Numbered from the stretch's first letter, positions 27,701 to 36,010 are shown. The stretch is DNA of 64,000 nucleotides from Lysobacter sp. HDW10 (GCF_011300685.1 NZ_CP049864.1:2100885-2164884); one strand, 5' to 3'. Numbers and translations are program-made. The notes: a model not told the origin generated them from the letters alone.

Positions 27701-27831
27701 GGTGTGACATCTGGGAACGCATCAATAGGCACGTTGCGTATCGCTTGCACGCCCAAGAATGCCACTACAGAAAACGCGATTAACACCAAAAACTTGTAAC
27801 GCAAAGACAACTCAACAAGACGACTCAACAT
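24718..27831 (-). CDS. czcA: Heavy-metal efflux RND pump, CzcA/CusA family
   Basis: A 1037-residue inner-membrane RND transporter. It starts MLSRLVELSLRYKFLVLIAF and shows NVPIDAFPDVTPVQVNVYTE. The transmembrane proton-relay segment GLAIGIGMMVDGAVVMVENS carries the Asp and Glu of heavy-metal RND proteins. About twelve membrane segments and two large periplasmic loops are evident. The family exports divalent or monovalent metals (Zn, Co, Cd, Ni, Cu, Ag); the motif with VDGAVVMVEN favours divalent-type pumps, but the metal cannot be fixed by eye. It is the last gene of the czcI-C-B-A-like operon, 27 bp after the adaptor gene. Confidence 0.93.
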   Translation of the reverse strand: MLSRLVELSLRYKFLVLIAFSVVAFLGVQAIRNVPIDAFPDVTPVQVNVYTESPGLAAEDVEQLVSTPVESALAGLPKVKDIRSVSLFGLSYVAVYFEDDMDIYFARQLVNERLQEIGDRLPEGYGKPSMGPNTSGLGQVYWYTVERAPGVTKDQVSDMDLRTWQEWTVRLILRTAQGVDDVTSWGGGERQFQVRVDPQKLYARGLGFNDVINAIPANNGQVGGNVMDVGREQFLVRGLGLLKSTEDIGAIVLKAEDGAPVYLRDVARIVQAPAPRFGAVTRDGQEVVMGQALARIGENAKDVVDAVKDKLDVVRAALPKTMVLKPIYERTDLVNKAVGTAVRALIEGSILVAIVLFLFLGEIRSAIVVIVTLPMAMLIAFIGMQYAGLSANLMSLAGLAIGIGMMVDGAVVMVENSFRMMSELKAQGENVNRTAAVLAAAKEVANPISFAIVIIIVVFLPLFSLEGLEGKMFKPMAFNIAFAMAGSLVLSLTLIPILAALILKPREERDTWLVTHVKKLYRPLLDRALVNKKAVVLSAVAALVASLALFPFLGKEFMPQLQEGSIMWRVTGIPSTSLDESIRTSHVIAEAFKTFPEVETTVSMIGRAEKGETADVNYMEIYTALKPEDEWTTGRDIKQLEYAMQETLERTVPNVLPGFTQPIQMRVEELISGVRATLALKLYGQDLEQLDKLSGQIKSVLAGVEGVADLSLEANVGKPQIRIAVNRAALARHGMNAEEVLTIIRNGVGGEPVSVLLDGVKRFDIAVRLDEASSSSIEALRQIPLRATTGAVVALSEVAEVTIVEGYSFVRREQLQRHAVIQMDVRGRDVDSFVRDANLALGQKIKLPPGYWIEWGGAFENQQRALAKLALIVPVTIFFIFVLLFTTFNSLKYALLILANVPFATIGGLVALWVTGQYLSVPSAIGFITVFGVAMLNGIVLVSFLNELRGKGLSVRDAVVQGTTLRLRPVLMTASVAILGLVPMLFSSGVGAETQRPLATVVVGGLISATLLTLVLLPVLYEWLAERSERKAGVSQV

Positions 27832-27858
27832 GGGGCACCTCGCACTGTTAGCAGATGA

Positions 27859-28986
27859 TCAATGCCCATGACCGTCTCCAAGCTGTGATTTGAGCAATTG
27901 CGATTTCAGCGAGAAGGCACCCTCTACGACTATTACGTCACCCGCTTTGAGTCCCTCTTCAATCACAGTGGAATCCCCGATGACGGCCGCTGTTCGCACG
28001 GGCGTCGCCTCGAGCACGCCGTTCGCACCACGACGAAACACGACCGAATCACCCTCCATTTGAATCAAGGCCGTCGTCGGCACAACCAAAGTCAGCGCCT
28101 CTCCTGCATCGCGAGTGGCATCGAGATATACATCGACAAAGTCACCTGCATGCAAATAGTCCTCCTTATTCGGAACTTCGATGCGTATCACTGCATTACG
28201 GGTGGTTTCGGAAGTTCTGTGCGCCGAGCGCAAAACGCGTCCAAGGATCCGTCGGCCATCGACCACAACCGTTGCCCGCGACCCCACAGCAATGCTAGAC
28301 ACCGCGACTGTCGGCAAAGTGGCATCGACCCAAACGCTTGACTCGTCCACCAACCGATACAACGGCTTGCCAGGCTCAATACGCTCACCCACCACAAAAT
28401 CATCGGAAGTAATCCGTCCCGCATGCGGTGCACGCAAAGTGAATTGCCCATTGACTGAGCCCTCAGAAGTGCCGGGCAAACCATAGGCCTGTGCTTTTGC
28501 ACGCGCGCGGTCGACCGCCACTTTGGCTTCACTGATTCTTCGGCCCGCAACGGCTTCACGACCCAAGGCAGACACACGTCGCCACTCTTGCTCCGCAATT
28601 CGCAAATCCGCTTGTGCATCCGACACTGCAACACTCGTTAGCGTAGCCAGCGGCGTGCCTGCACTCACCTCATCACCCAACTTGGCGTAACGACGCACCA
28701 CCAAAGATTCAACACGCGGTGTGATCAAGGTCATGCCATAGGCACTGTCCAACACTTCACCTGGCGCGCGCAGTTGGCCTTCCGGCGTTGAAGGCTGCAG
28801 CGTTTCGAAACGAACGCCCGCAGCTTTAAGTGCCAAGTCATCAAGCTTCAAGCTGCGACTTGCCCGTCCAGTTTCACCGTGCCCAGTTTCAGCGTCTATG
28901 TTTGCCACATCAGCCGGCTTTGAACAGGCCGTTATGGCCAACATCCATGCAGCCATCAGCGGCAACACCTTCAAACGTGCATTCAT
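27859..28986 (-). CDS. czcB: RND periplasmic adaptor, CzcB/CusB-like lipoprotein
   Basis: A membrane-fusion protein with a lipoprotein signal MNARLKVLPLMAAWMLAITA and Cys in the lipobox ITAC. Barrel-sandwich and hairpin segments: GEVLDSAYGMTLITPRVES, KLGDEVSAGTPLATLTS, FTLRAPHAGRITSDDFVVGERIEPGKPL. The C-terminus ends HGH. It links CzcA to the outer-membrane channel. ATG 28986 has GAGGA 9 nt upstream and gives the best signal peptide. ATG 29004 overlaps the czcC stop as ATGA and is a real alternative. Confidence 0.9.
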   Translation of the reverse strand: MNARLKVLPLMAAWMLAITACSKPADVANIDAETGHGETGRASRSLKLDDLALKAAGVRFETLQPSTPEGQLRAPGEVLDSAYGMTLITPRVESLVVRRYAKLGDEVSAGTPLATLTSVAVSDAQADLRIAEQEWRRVSALGREAVAGRRISEAKVAVDRARAKAQAYGLPGTSEGSVNGQFTLRAPHAGRITSDDFVVGERIEPGKPLYRLVDESSVWVDATLPTVAVSSIAVGSRATVVVDGRRILGRVLRSAHRTSETTRNAVIRIEVPNKEDYLHAGDFVDVYLDATRDAGEALTLVVPTTALIQMEGDSVVFRRGANGVLEATPVRTAAVIGDSTVIEEGLKAGDVIVVEGAFSLKSQLLKSQLGDGHGH

Positions 28987-29000
28987 GTCCTTATGTCCTC

Positions 29001-30287
29001 TCATGGTGCGCCCTCCATGCCTGCCCACTGTTCAAGTTGCCCACTGAACACCAGATAGTCCGTGTACGCACGAAACAGTCGTGATTCGAGTTCCAAGCCC
29101 GCCATTTGCGCTTCCAAGGTTTGATTGAGCTGAAGGAGATATTCGGACGTCGACATCTCGCCTTCTCGCCACAGCTTTTCCAAGAGATCAGTGCGTCGAT
29201 CGATGTCCGTACCCTGGCTGCTCTGCCACACCTGCCACGCAGCCCGTGTGCCGGCATAGCTTTCGGCTGCGCGACGGCGGTTCGTTTCCAAGGCCAATTC
29301 CACACGTTTCAATCGGGCTTCTGCGACGTCCACGTCAGACTGCGCGGCCAGCACTTCAGCACGATATGTGTTGCGCACGTGCAAGGGAATGCTGATGCTC
29401 ACGCCGTAGGCATCGTACCTAGCGCCACGCCCGTTAAAATCTTTGCGACTGCTATACGCACCAATCGTCGGGTCTGCTTGGCGATTCTTGTTTGCGACAA
29501 TGACTTCGCGATTTGCCAGATCAAGTGCCGACTTTGCCGTCAACCACTCAGGTAAGGCTTGCGTACCCGAATCAAACTGCGCCATTTCAGGCGCTCCAAA
29601 TTCAAAGGGCGATTCGGTATGGGCCGTTTCTGTCACGCCCCCGACTACGCGAAAACGTGCCTCGGCATCAATCAAATCTGTCATCAACTGAGCGTTCTCA
29701 GCGGTGGACTGCTCCCGCGCAAACAAGGCAAGATCACGCTCTAAACCCGAAATGTCACCCACTGAAAATTGCTTACGCGCGAGCTCCGCAAAACGTTGCA
29801 ACAAAGCCTGACGCCTATTACCAATCGCAAGCCGTCTACGCGCATTGCGCGTGTCTGACCAACTCAACAACCAATCACGCACAAAATCACGTCGAAGCAC
29901 TTGGGCTTCCGCAGTTGTCAACGCAACTTGCGCGCTGGCGGCATCACGACGCGCACGACGCTTGCCGGCAAGGTCCAACGTGAGATTCATACCGGCCGCA
30001 ATCGTGCGCTCTGGTCCATCTTCGTCTTGAGATAGCACAAGCTCAGGGTTATAAAGCGGCTGACTTGCCGCCTGCAGTCGCGCACGCGCCGCAGACAACT
30101 GCGCGTCGATCGACCGGCTATCAGGATGGTGCTGCCAAGCATCACGAAGCGCCGATTGCAAAGCCTTCGGCGCTTGGTTGGCCGGTCGTTCGGCTGCAAA
30201 TGCCGACTGGCCGAACACGCCGATCACGGCGATCGCCAACACATACCGCACGACGCAACGTCGATACGGCCTTCGAATAGAAAACAT
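29001..30287 (-). CDS. czcC: TolC-family outer-membrane efflux protein, CzcC-like
   Basis: A 428-residue protein with a signal peptide (YVLAIAVIGVFGQSAFA) and two repeats of long coiled-coil helices typical of outer-membrane efflux proteins: LQSALRDAWQHHPDSRSIDAQ, LQAASQPLYNPELVLSQDEDG, ANREVIVANKNRQADPTIGAY, YDAYGVSISIPLHVRNTYRA. It forms the outer-membrane channel of the tripartite metal pump. It lies between the CzcI-like gene (64-bp gap upstream) and czcB (its stop overlaps a possible czcB start). Confidence 0.92.
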   Translation of the reverse strand: MFSIRRPYRRCVVRYVLAIAVIGVFGQSAFAAERPANQAPKALQSALRDAWQHHPDSRSIDAQLSAARARLQAASQPLYNPELVLSQDEDGPERTIAAGMNLTLDLAGKRRARRDAASAQVALTTAEAQVLRRDFVRDWLLSWSDTRNARRRLAIGNRRQALLQRFAELARKQFSVGDISGLERDLALFAREQSTAENAQLMTDLIDAEARFRVVGGVTETAHTESPFEFGAPEMAQFDSGTQALPEWLTAKSALDLANREVIVANKNRQADPTIGAYSSRKDFNGRGARYDAYGVSISIPLHVRNTYRAEVLAAQSDVDVAEARLKRVELALETNRRRAAESYAGTRAAWQVWQSSQGTDIDRRTDLLEKLWREGEMSTSEYLLQLNQTLEAQMAGLELESRLFRAYTDYLVFSGQLEQWAGMEGAP

Positions 30288-30351
30288 AAGGGAATCCTCT
30301 GAAAAAGACGGCGTCCCAACGACCTCAAGTCGCAGGGGAATTCACGTCAGT

Positions 30352-30729
30352 TCAGACAATCGGAGGGCGGAGCTCGGCAAGTGGCGTGGTACCGGTTGGC
30401 AAACTGACTTGCCCCCGCTCGGACAAGAATGCATAGACCGCGACCAAATTACGTTGGGCCATGGGTAGTGCCGGCGCGTGATGACACGCACAATGCGTAC
30501 ACGCTTCCAGATGATTGACCACGCCTTTCTCGCTCCCTCCATCGTTGGCCGCTTTCACATCGATGGTGTGTACAGCCACGGCATCGGTATCGGGAAACCG
30601 ATACTCATGCTCGGCACAAACGGCCGTCGTTGCGATCTTCATCGCAAAAATGAACAGCACGAACACTGCCAACTGCGCGGAAGCACGCAAATGTCCCAGA
30701 AGGCCAGCGGGTCGAGACTTGGAAAACAT
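30352..30729 (-). CDS. CzcI-like small exported Cys/His-rich protein, first gene of the metal-efflux operon
   Basis: A 125-residue protein. An N-terminal hydrophobic segment LAVFVLFIFAMKIATTAVCA acts as signal peptide or anchor, followed by AEHEYRFPD and the metal-ligand-like cluster HLEACTHCACHHAPALPM. Position (directly before czcC), size and the paired Cys/His clusters resemble CzcI of Cupriavidus, a poorly understood regulator-like protein of the czc system. Identification rests on context and composition, not on a clear family signature. Start ATG 30729 is chosen over an in-frame GTG at 30750. Confidence 0.65.
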   Translation of the reverse strand: MFSKSRPAGLLGHLRASAQLAVFVLFIFAMKIATTAVCAEHEYRFPDTDAVAVHTIDVKAANDGGSEKGVVNHLEACTHCACHHAPALPMAQRNLVAVYAFLSERGQVSLPTGTTPLAELRPPIV

Positions 30730-30865
30730 CGCTAAAGAGTACCGTTCCACGGGTCAGTTACACAATCTCATTCATTCGGAGCGCGGTTTGAGAATGCGGG
30801 GTATCCATGTTAACCTTCACGCCCTGTTCGGCGACGGGTTTTCCGCTCCCAGCAACAGTCTATGG

Positions 30866-30969
30866 TGGCCCCGTCGGCCCCTCGCGACACTAACCTGAAA
30901 ACTCCGCCAGGGCCGGAAGGCAGCAACGGTATTAGGCGACGTGGGTGCCGAGGATCGTTGGCGGGGCCA
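30866..30969 (+). ncRNA. ffs: 4.5S RNA of the signal recognition particle (small bacterial type)
   Basis: The conserved SRP domain IV core is present: CTCCGCCAGGGCCGGAAGGC then AGCAACGG, 30901-30930. It is enclosed by a long hairpin whose arms begin GGCCCCGTCGGCCCC and end GCGGGGCC, followed by a short T run (30975-30979). The length of about 104 nt fits the small bacterial SRP RNA that binds Ffh. The exact ends are inferred from the stem. In the 364-bp stretch 30730-31093 without protein genes I see only this RNA and the leader of the next gene. Confidence 0.9.
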
Positions 30970-31093
30970 TCACCTTTTTGGATCCCCCCAATTGGGACCG
31001 GGCTCATCCGATAAGATCAATTATCGACCCCAATAGTTTCCATCGACAGATGCGAAATTCCCCGATGCAAAACACTGATCCCAGCAGGACATC

Positions 31094-31843
31094 ATGAGCT
31101 TGCTTACAAAGTGCCTCGTTGCATCGGCAGCACTGGTGATTGTTGCCTATTTGGCTGTCATCGCCCTGCTTTACTTCAATCAAAACAAGTTCATCTACTA
31201 CCCCACTGGACGCAGTAGTGAAGTGCCTTCGTTTGTCATGCATCGCGACGATGCGAATATCGTTGTGTCGACGGATTCCATTCAAGGCACACAAGCCATT
31301 CTCTATTTCGGAGGAAATGCGGAAGATGTCTCGCAATCCGTCCGGCAACTGAGTAGCGCGTTCCCGGGAAAAGCCATTTATGCGATGCACTATCGCAGTT
31401 ATGGCGGGAGCACAGGCAGCCCTTCAGAACGCGCACTCATTTCTGATGGACTGGCGTTATACGACGCGATCGCCACACATCACCCGAACATTACGCTCGT
31501 TGGTCGCAGCTTGGGTAGCGGCATTGCGATCCAAATCGCCGCGAAAAAACCCGCTGAGAAACTCATACTCGTCACGCCCTATAACAGCATTCTCGAGCTG
31601 GCCCAATCGCAATTCAAGCTATTTCCGGTGCAGTGGATTCTTAGGGATACATTTGAATCATGGCGTTATGCACCCAAAATCCGCGTTCCCACAACCCTCT
31701 ATGTGGCGTCACACGATCAAGTGATTCCGAATCAAAGTTCTTACGCGCTTGCACGCGCCTTCCCACCGGGCATTGCACGGGTTGTCACGTTGCAGAATAC
31801 TGATCACAACTCGATTTCAGCATCACCCGATTACTTGAAATAG
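31094..31843 (+). CDS. Membrane-anchored alpha/beta hydrolase (BEM46/ABHD17-like)
   Basis: A 249-residue protein. The N-terminal signal-anchor is LVASAALVIVAYLAVIALLY, then NKFIYYPTGRSSEVPSF. The hydrolase core is AILYFGGNAEDVSQSV (oxyanion region), YAMHYRSYGGSTGSPSE, the nucleophile elbow LVGRSLGSGIAIQIA, the acid VASHDQVIPNQSS and a late DHNSI histidine. These are the BEM46-like serine hydrolases of unknown substrate. CAGGA precedes the ATG. It is followed 9 bp later by a VOC protein gene, probably co-transcribed. Confidence 0.82.
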   Translation: MSLLTKCLVASAALVIVAYLAVIALLYFNQNKFIYYPTGRSSEVPSFVMHRDDANIVVSTDSIQGTQAILYFGGNAEDVSQSVRQLSSAFPGKAIYAMHYRSYGGSTGSPSERALISDGLALYDAIATHHPNITLVGRSLGSGIAIQIAAKKPAEKLILVTPYNSILELAQSQFKLFPVQWILRDTFESWRYAPKIRVPTTLYVASHDQVIPNQSSYALARAFPPGIARVVTLQNTDHNSISASPDYLK

Positions 31844-31852
31844 CGAGGATCT

Positions 31853-32251
31853 ATGACCACTCAAGCCTTTATCAATCTGCCGGTCGCTGACCTGCCCAAA
31901 TCGATCGCATTCTTCGAAGCATTGGGCTTTAAGCGCAACCCGCAATTCTGCGATGACAATGCCGCCTGCATCGTCATCAGCGACACCCTCTACGTGATGC
32001 TCTTAGTCCATACGCGATTCAAAGACTTCACGCCAAAAGACATCTGCGACACAAGCAAAGCTGTTGAAGTTCTGATCTCACTCAGCTGCGATAGCCGCGA
32101 GCAGGTGGATCACTTAGTCGCGCAAGCCTTGGCAAATGGCGGCACGACTTATGACAAACCAGAAGACTATGGCTTCATGTACACGCATAGCTTCGTCGAC
32201 CTCGACGGCCATGGCTGGGGCTTGCTGCATATGAGCGGCGCGCCGGCTTAG
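31853..32251 (+). CDS. VOC-family (glyoxalase/extradiol dioxygenase fold) protein
   Basis: A 132-residue protein: MTTQAFINLPVADLPKSIAF followed by FEALGFKRNPQFCDDNAACI, VISDTLYVMLLVHTRF, and the C-terminal SFVDLDGHGWGLLHM typical of vicinal oxygen chelate proteins. Conserved His and Glu ligands are not all evident, so the reaction is unknown. AGGA lies 3 nt before the ATG. Its stop overlaps the stop of the convergent MBL gene by four bases. Confidence 0.82.
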   Translation: MTTQAFINLPVADLPKSIAFFEALGFKRNPQFCDDNAACIVISDTLYVMLLVHTRFKDFTPKDICDTSKAVEVLISLSCDSREQVDHLVAQALANGGTTYDKPEDYGFMYTHSFVDLDGHGWGLLHMSGAPA

Positions 32252-32991
32252 CGCGGCGTACGCAAAGCGATCACTTCACCCTGACGCGCCACGCGATGAC
32301 CGCGTGCCGCCAAGGCGTCGCCTTCTTCTACCGAGGCATAGTGATACAGCACGCAACGCTTTTGCGTCTCTGCATCGTAGTGCGCTTCAAAATCTTCCAC
32401 GCCGGTATGCGATGGGTTGCCGTGTAACGCGCAATCGTGCGCAATGAGTTCGTCATCATTGGCGAAGACTTGCAACACTTCCGGGATCGGCCGTGTATCG
32501 CCCGTCCACACCAAGCTGCCGGGCACACGTAAGCCATAGGCACTCTCCGGCCAGTGGTGACGCACAGGAAAGACCTGTAAACGGACACCTTCATGCCAGA
32601 ACGCATCCCCCACTGGAATCAGCTGGAAGGCATCCCAGAAGTTCGCGCCACCTTCGGCCAATACATTTGGGTAGTCCGCCACACGCTTGTGCAGCAACGG
32701 CACCACGGTCACCGGGCAATACACACGTACTTTGCCGCGACGCGCCGGGTTGAAGTAGGTGTCGACAAACAACCGCTCAAACCCACCGACATGATCCAGA
32801 TGGGTGTGCGTAATGAACAGCGCTTTCGGCATCTCGCCATACGTCGATTGAAAATGCGTCAGCCCTTCCGGACCGCAATCAATCGTGAGCCACGGCGCAC
32901 CGTCTTTCTCGATCGTGCACATCGCCGAGCCCAAGGTCGGCCCTGCGGAAGCGTTCCCGACACCCTGTAAGCGCAATTGCCAAGTGCTCAT
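32248..32991 (-). CDS. Metallo-beta-lactamase fold hydrolase
   Basis: A 247-residue MBL protein with the zinc motif FITHTHLDHVGGFERL (HxHxDH), a later histidine at FPVRHHWPESAYG, the bridging aspartate in LVWTGDTRPIPE, and a final HYAS. The family includes RNase Z-like and lactonase-like enzymes; the substrate is not identified. It starts with an ATGA overlap on the kdkA stop, so it is translationally coupled to the LPS Kdo kinase gene. Confidence 0.85.
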   Translation of the reverse strand: MSTWQLRLQGVGNASAGPTLGSAMCTIEKDGAPWLTIDCGPEGLTHFQSTYGEMPKALFITHTHLDHVGGFERLFVDTYFNPARRGKVRVYCPVTVVPLLHKRVADYPNVLAEGGANFWDAFQLIPVGDAFWHEGVRLQVFPVRHHWPESAYGLRVPGSLVWTGDTRPIPEVLQVFANDDELIAHDCALHGNPSHTGVEDFEAHYDAETQKRCVLYHYASVEEGDALAARGHRVARQGEVIALRTPR

Positions 32992-33731
32992 CGCATGCTT
33001 TCCCGATAGGCCGATGTCACCGCCATGATGACCGCAGACGCCAATGCTGCATTGCCATTACACACCTTATGCACTGAACGTTCAAAACGCGCGAGGTTGT
33101 CTTGCTGCCAGTCGTGATCGCCTTTCAAACGGCGCTCGCTCTTATCAAAATCAATCAGGTGTCCGAATCCCTGCGTATCAACCAACACGTTGTGCGCGTT
33201 CAAGTCTGCATGCAAAATGCGCGCCTGATGAAAGCGCGCAATCATGATTCCGATGCGTCGCCACAGACGCTCGTCATGCATGCTGTCTTCAAGCATCGAC
33301 GCAAACGTGCGCGTGTTTGGAATCGTGCCTACCAAGATCGCCGCGCGATAGCGCAAACCTGTGCGCCAGTGAATCGATGCAATCGGCTCTGGCACAGGCA
33401 ACTTGAGTTCGCGCATCAAAGCCAACAGCTCAAGTTCGTTATGACTGCGAACGTTCTGTCGACCGCTCCACACAAATGCATCACGCGAAAAACGCGCCAT
33501 CTGGCCGCCGCGCAAATAATGTCGAAGCACGGCCGAACCAAACGGGCCGTTCACAAACCAAGCGGCGCCGCGCCCGCCGTTCGCAACCGGCTTGATCGCC
33601 TCGCCCCAACTCGCAGGATCGAACCACTCCGGTTTAGGATGTTCGACAAGGCTCGGATTGAAGACGAGCTGTCCCGCTCCGCGCGCATCGGCGAAGTCCA
33701 TGGACTGCATCGATTGCGCGCCACCCTTCAT
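32988..33731 (-). CDS. kdkA: 3-deoxy-D-manno-octulosonic acid (Kdo) kinase
   Basis: A 247-residue protein-kinase-fold enzyme: RGAAWFVNGPFGSAVLRHYLRGGQMAR (nucleotide-binding lobe), SHNELELLALMRELKLPVPEP, the catalytic loop RILHADLNAHNVLVD and the metal-binding LIDFDKSERR. This is the WaaP/KdkA family, which phosphorylates Kdo of the LPS inner core, as in Haemophilus and Xanthomonas. It is divergent from a glycosyltransferase-9 gene across only 28 bp. The N-terminus could start at 33731 or a few codons later (two further Met). Confidence 0.88.
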   Translation of the reverse strand: MKGGAQSMQSMDFADARGAGQLVFNPSLVEHPKPEWFDPASWGEAIKPVANGGRGAAWFVNGPFGSAVLRHYLRGGQMARFSRDAFVWSGRQNVRSHNELELLALMRELKLPVPEPIASIHWRTGLRYRAAILVGTIPNTRTFASMLEDSMHDERLWRRIGIMIARFHQARILHADLNAHNVLVDTQGFGHLIDFDKSERRLKGDHDWQQDNLARFERSVHKVCNGNAALASAVIMAVTSAYRESMR

Positions 33732-33759
33732 GAAAACAGTTTAACAAGTCGGATAAGAC

Positions 33760-34824
33760 ATGCTTGTGGCAACCCCCAAAGAGATTTGTTTGCTCCGCCT
33801 TTCCGCCCTCGGCGACGTCACGCACGTGCTACCCGTGATCAATACCTTACAAACGGCTTGGCCTGAGACGCGGATCACCTGGCTCGTCGGTCGCGGTGAA
33901 CAAAAACTGCTGGAAGGCCTGCCCGGCGTGGATTTCGTCGTTTACGACAAGAAGTCCGGGTTCAAGGGCATGCGCGAGATTGGTCGCACGCTAAAAGCCA
34001 AATTGGGTGCCCACCGAAAGTTCGATGCCCTCCTGCAGATGCAAGTCGCCGCGCGCGCAAATCTGCTCTCGGCCTTCGTGCCCGCGACAATGCGCGTGGG
34101 CTACGACGCATCGCGCTCCAAAGATTTGCATGGCCTGTTCATCAATACGCGCATTGAAGATCGCCCCGGCATTCATGTCTTAGACGCGATAGGCAGTTTC
34201 GTCGAACCCCTTGGTCTGACACCTCTTCCGGTCACTTGGAAGATGCCCGTCCCAGAGGATGCATTTGAATGGGCACGCGCACAGTGGCCAGACGATGGCA
34301 GGCCTGTGTTGGCGATTTCGCCCTGCTCGAGTCACGTCAAACGCAATTGGTATGCCGACCGCTATGCCGCCGTTGCCGATCATGCAGTCACGCGCGGCTG
34401 GCGTGTCGTCTTATGCGGCGGGCGATCTGAGCTCGAACGCGCGATGGGCGATGCCATTCTCGCCGCCATGAAACACGACGCGCTCGACCTCATCGGCAAA
34501 GACACATTGAAGCAACTGCCGGCACTCCTCGCACGCGCAGATCTACTGATGACACCCGACTCCGGCCCCATGCATATCGCCAATGCGATGGGCACGAAAG
34601 TCTTAGGTCTACATGCTGCAAGCAACCCAAGACGCAGCGGCCCCTATTCGGACACACGCTACTGCGCGGACCGCTACGACGATGCCGCGCGCAAATATCT
34701 AGGGAAGCCCGCAGCTGAACTCAAGTGGGGCACAAAGATTGAACACGACGATGTCATGCAACTCATCACCGTGGAAGACGGCATCGCTGCCTTTGAACGT
34801 TACGTCGCCGACGGCGCGCGGTAA
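33760..34824 (+). CDS. Glycosyltransferase family 9 (LPS heptosyltransferase-like)
   Basis: A 354-residue GT9 enzyme. The N-terminal block is EICLLRLSALGDVTHVLPVI, then ITWLVGRGEQKLLEGLPGVD, VAARANLLSAFVPATMRVGYD, LAISPCSSHVKRNWYADRYAA and the C-terminal ADLLMTPDSGPMHIANAMGT (ADP-heptose binding). WaaC/WaaF family members transfer L-glycero-D-manno-heptose to the Kdo-lipid A core at the cytoplasmic face of the inner membrane. Which heptosyltransferase it is cannot be decided. The neighbouring kdkA supports an LPS inner-core role. Its 3' end overlaps the convergent DUF6165 gene by 25 bp. Confidence 0.87.
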   Translation: MLVATPKEICLLRLSALGDVTHVLPVINTLQTAWPETRITWLVGRGEQKLLEGLPGVDFVVYDKKSGFKGMREIGRTLKAKLGAHRKFDALLQMQVAARANLLSAFVPATMRVGYDASRSKDLHGLFINTRIEDRPGIHVLDAIGSFVEPLGLTPLPVTWKMPVPEDAFEWARAQWPDDGRPVLAISPCSSHVKRNWYADRYAAVADHAVTRGWRVVLCGGRSELERAMGDAILAAMKHDALDLIGKDTLKQLPALLARADLLMTPDSGPMHIANAMGTKVLGLHAASNPRRSGPYSDTRYCADRYDDAARKYLGKPAAELKWGTKIEHDDVMQLITVEDGIAAFERYVADGAR

Positions 34825-35207
34825 TCTTCGTACGATTTTTCTTCCACGTATGAAGATCCCAAAGCCAAGTTGATGTCTTTCTTGATCTTGGCGCGCACGT
34901 CATTTTCGAAATACACGCTACGGGCCAATTGAATAAATTCATCGTCGAAGGCTTGTGCCTTTTCTTTCAGACGAATGTCGTCTTCAATCACCCAAAGGCG
35001 TTCGTTCACCGCTTTGAGATCCGCACGCAAAGCCGCGATGTCCTGCTTTGATGCCGGATGCGCGGCCCAAGTGGCATCCAAGGCCGTCAGCTCATTGCGC
35101 ACATTGGCCAGCTTCGCGGCATCGTTCATGCGTTCAGATTTGATCTGGAGAATCGCGATCTTGTCGAGCAATTCACCGAAGGACACGGGCACTTGGATTT
35201 CAGACAT
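34800..35207 (-). CDS. DUF6165-like protein, probably LPS-associated
   Basis: A 135-residue soluble protein: MSEIQVPVSFGELLDKIAIL followed by QIKSERMNDAAKLANVRNEL, then a helical region VNERLWVIEDDIRLKEKAQAFDDEFIQLARSVY. No catalytic motif. I recognise it as the DUF6165 type often found beside LPS glycosyltransferase genes; the function is unknown. ATG 35207 is preferred; an in-frame GTG lies three codons upstream. It converges with and overlaps the GT9 gene. Confidence 0.75.
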   Translation of the reverse strand: MSEIQVPVSFGELLDKIAILQIKSERMNDAAKLANVRNELTALDATWAAHPASKQDIAALRADLKAVNERLWVIEDDIRLKEKAQAFDDEFIQLARSVYFENDVRAKIKKDINLALGSSYVEEKSYEDYRAPSAT

Positions 35208-35257
35208 ATCAGACACCTGTAAATGAGGCCCCCAGTGTAGCGCCAGCCCCGTGTGGC

Positions 35258-35286
35258 TTGCCGAACGGCCGGCATCCGACTAACAT
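35258..35286 (+). promoter_or_regulatory. Promoter of tRNA-Ser(CGA)
   Basis: TTGCCG (35258-35263), 17-bp spacer, TAACAT (35281-35286), with the tRNA 5' end 13 nt downstream. Confidence 0.6.
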
Positions 35287-35299
35287 AGGCGGCCATTCT

Positions 35300-35389
<90 letters not shown>

Positions 35390-35399
35390 GAATTGCTTC

Positions 35400-35433
35400 A
35401 AAGCCCCTGATCATTCAGGGGCTTTGTTGTTTT
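35400..35433 (+). terminator. Rho-independent terminator after tRNA-Ser(CGA)
   Basis: AAAGCCCCTGA-TCAT-TCAGGGGCTTT followed by GTTGTTTT. The A-rich left side means it may also act on the convergent gene. Confidence 0.9.
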
Positions 35434-36010
35434 AGGCGGCTAAAACGTATTGGATCACGTAGTAGCCCACCAAATACAGCAGGGCGATGCCTGCCAGCAA
35501 CACTTGAACACGCGGGTCTTTCGCACGCCAGCCAATCAAGGCGATGAGCAGCATCAATACCGCATGGATGGCGTAAGCCTCGCCCAATAGATGCCAGCGG
35601 CTATTGCCCTTAATGGCGGTGTCGACAAGATCAATCAGCGTAATTGCAGCGATCAGACCAAAGAATGCGCCCCGTCGATGCATCAGGTAGCCTTCGTAGC
35701 TTCCATGCTCGCCCACATCGCCCGGGAACAAGAAGGTCGCCAAGACGTAATACAGCGACGCGTAGGCAATGATGAAAAGGTAGGTCCCGAAGGTCCAATG
35801 CCGCACTTGGGTCAGCCCCGCTTCCCACCACCAGAAGGTCACGATCGATAGCAGCACCCACACCACCCAGCTCATATGCAGCCACGACCACCGATAGCGG
35901 GTCGGCTTCTCAATCAGCAAGGTGATGCCCGACAGCAATTTCGTGATGCCGAGCCCAAGAATGATGCCGAGCACCACGCGAATATGCAGATAGAGCTGCT
36001 CGTTATCCAT
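35432..36010 (-). CDS. Polytopic membrane protein of unknown function
   Basis: A 192-residue protein with about six hydrophobic segments: VVLGIILGLGITKLLSGITLL, MSWVVWVLLSIVTFWWWEAG, YLFIIAYASLYYVLATFLF, GAFFGLIAAITLIDLVDTA, AYAIHAVLMLLIALIGW and VLLAGIALLYLVGYYVI. An AGGGG ribosome site precedes ATG 36010. No family recognised. It sits between tRNA-Ser and a zinc-ribbon protein gene that diverges from it. Confidence 0.72.
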   Translation of the reverse strand: MDNEQLYLHIRVVLGIILGLGITKLLSGITLLIEKPTRYRWSWLHMSWVVWVLLSIVTFWWWEAGLTQVRHWTFGTYLFIIAYASLYYVLATFLFPGDVGEHGSYEGYLMHRRGAFFGLIAAITLIDLVDTAIKGNSRWHLLGEAYAIHAVLMLLIALIGWRAKDPRVQVLLAGIALLYLVGYYVIQYVLAA

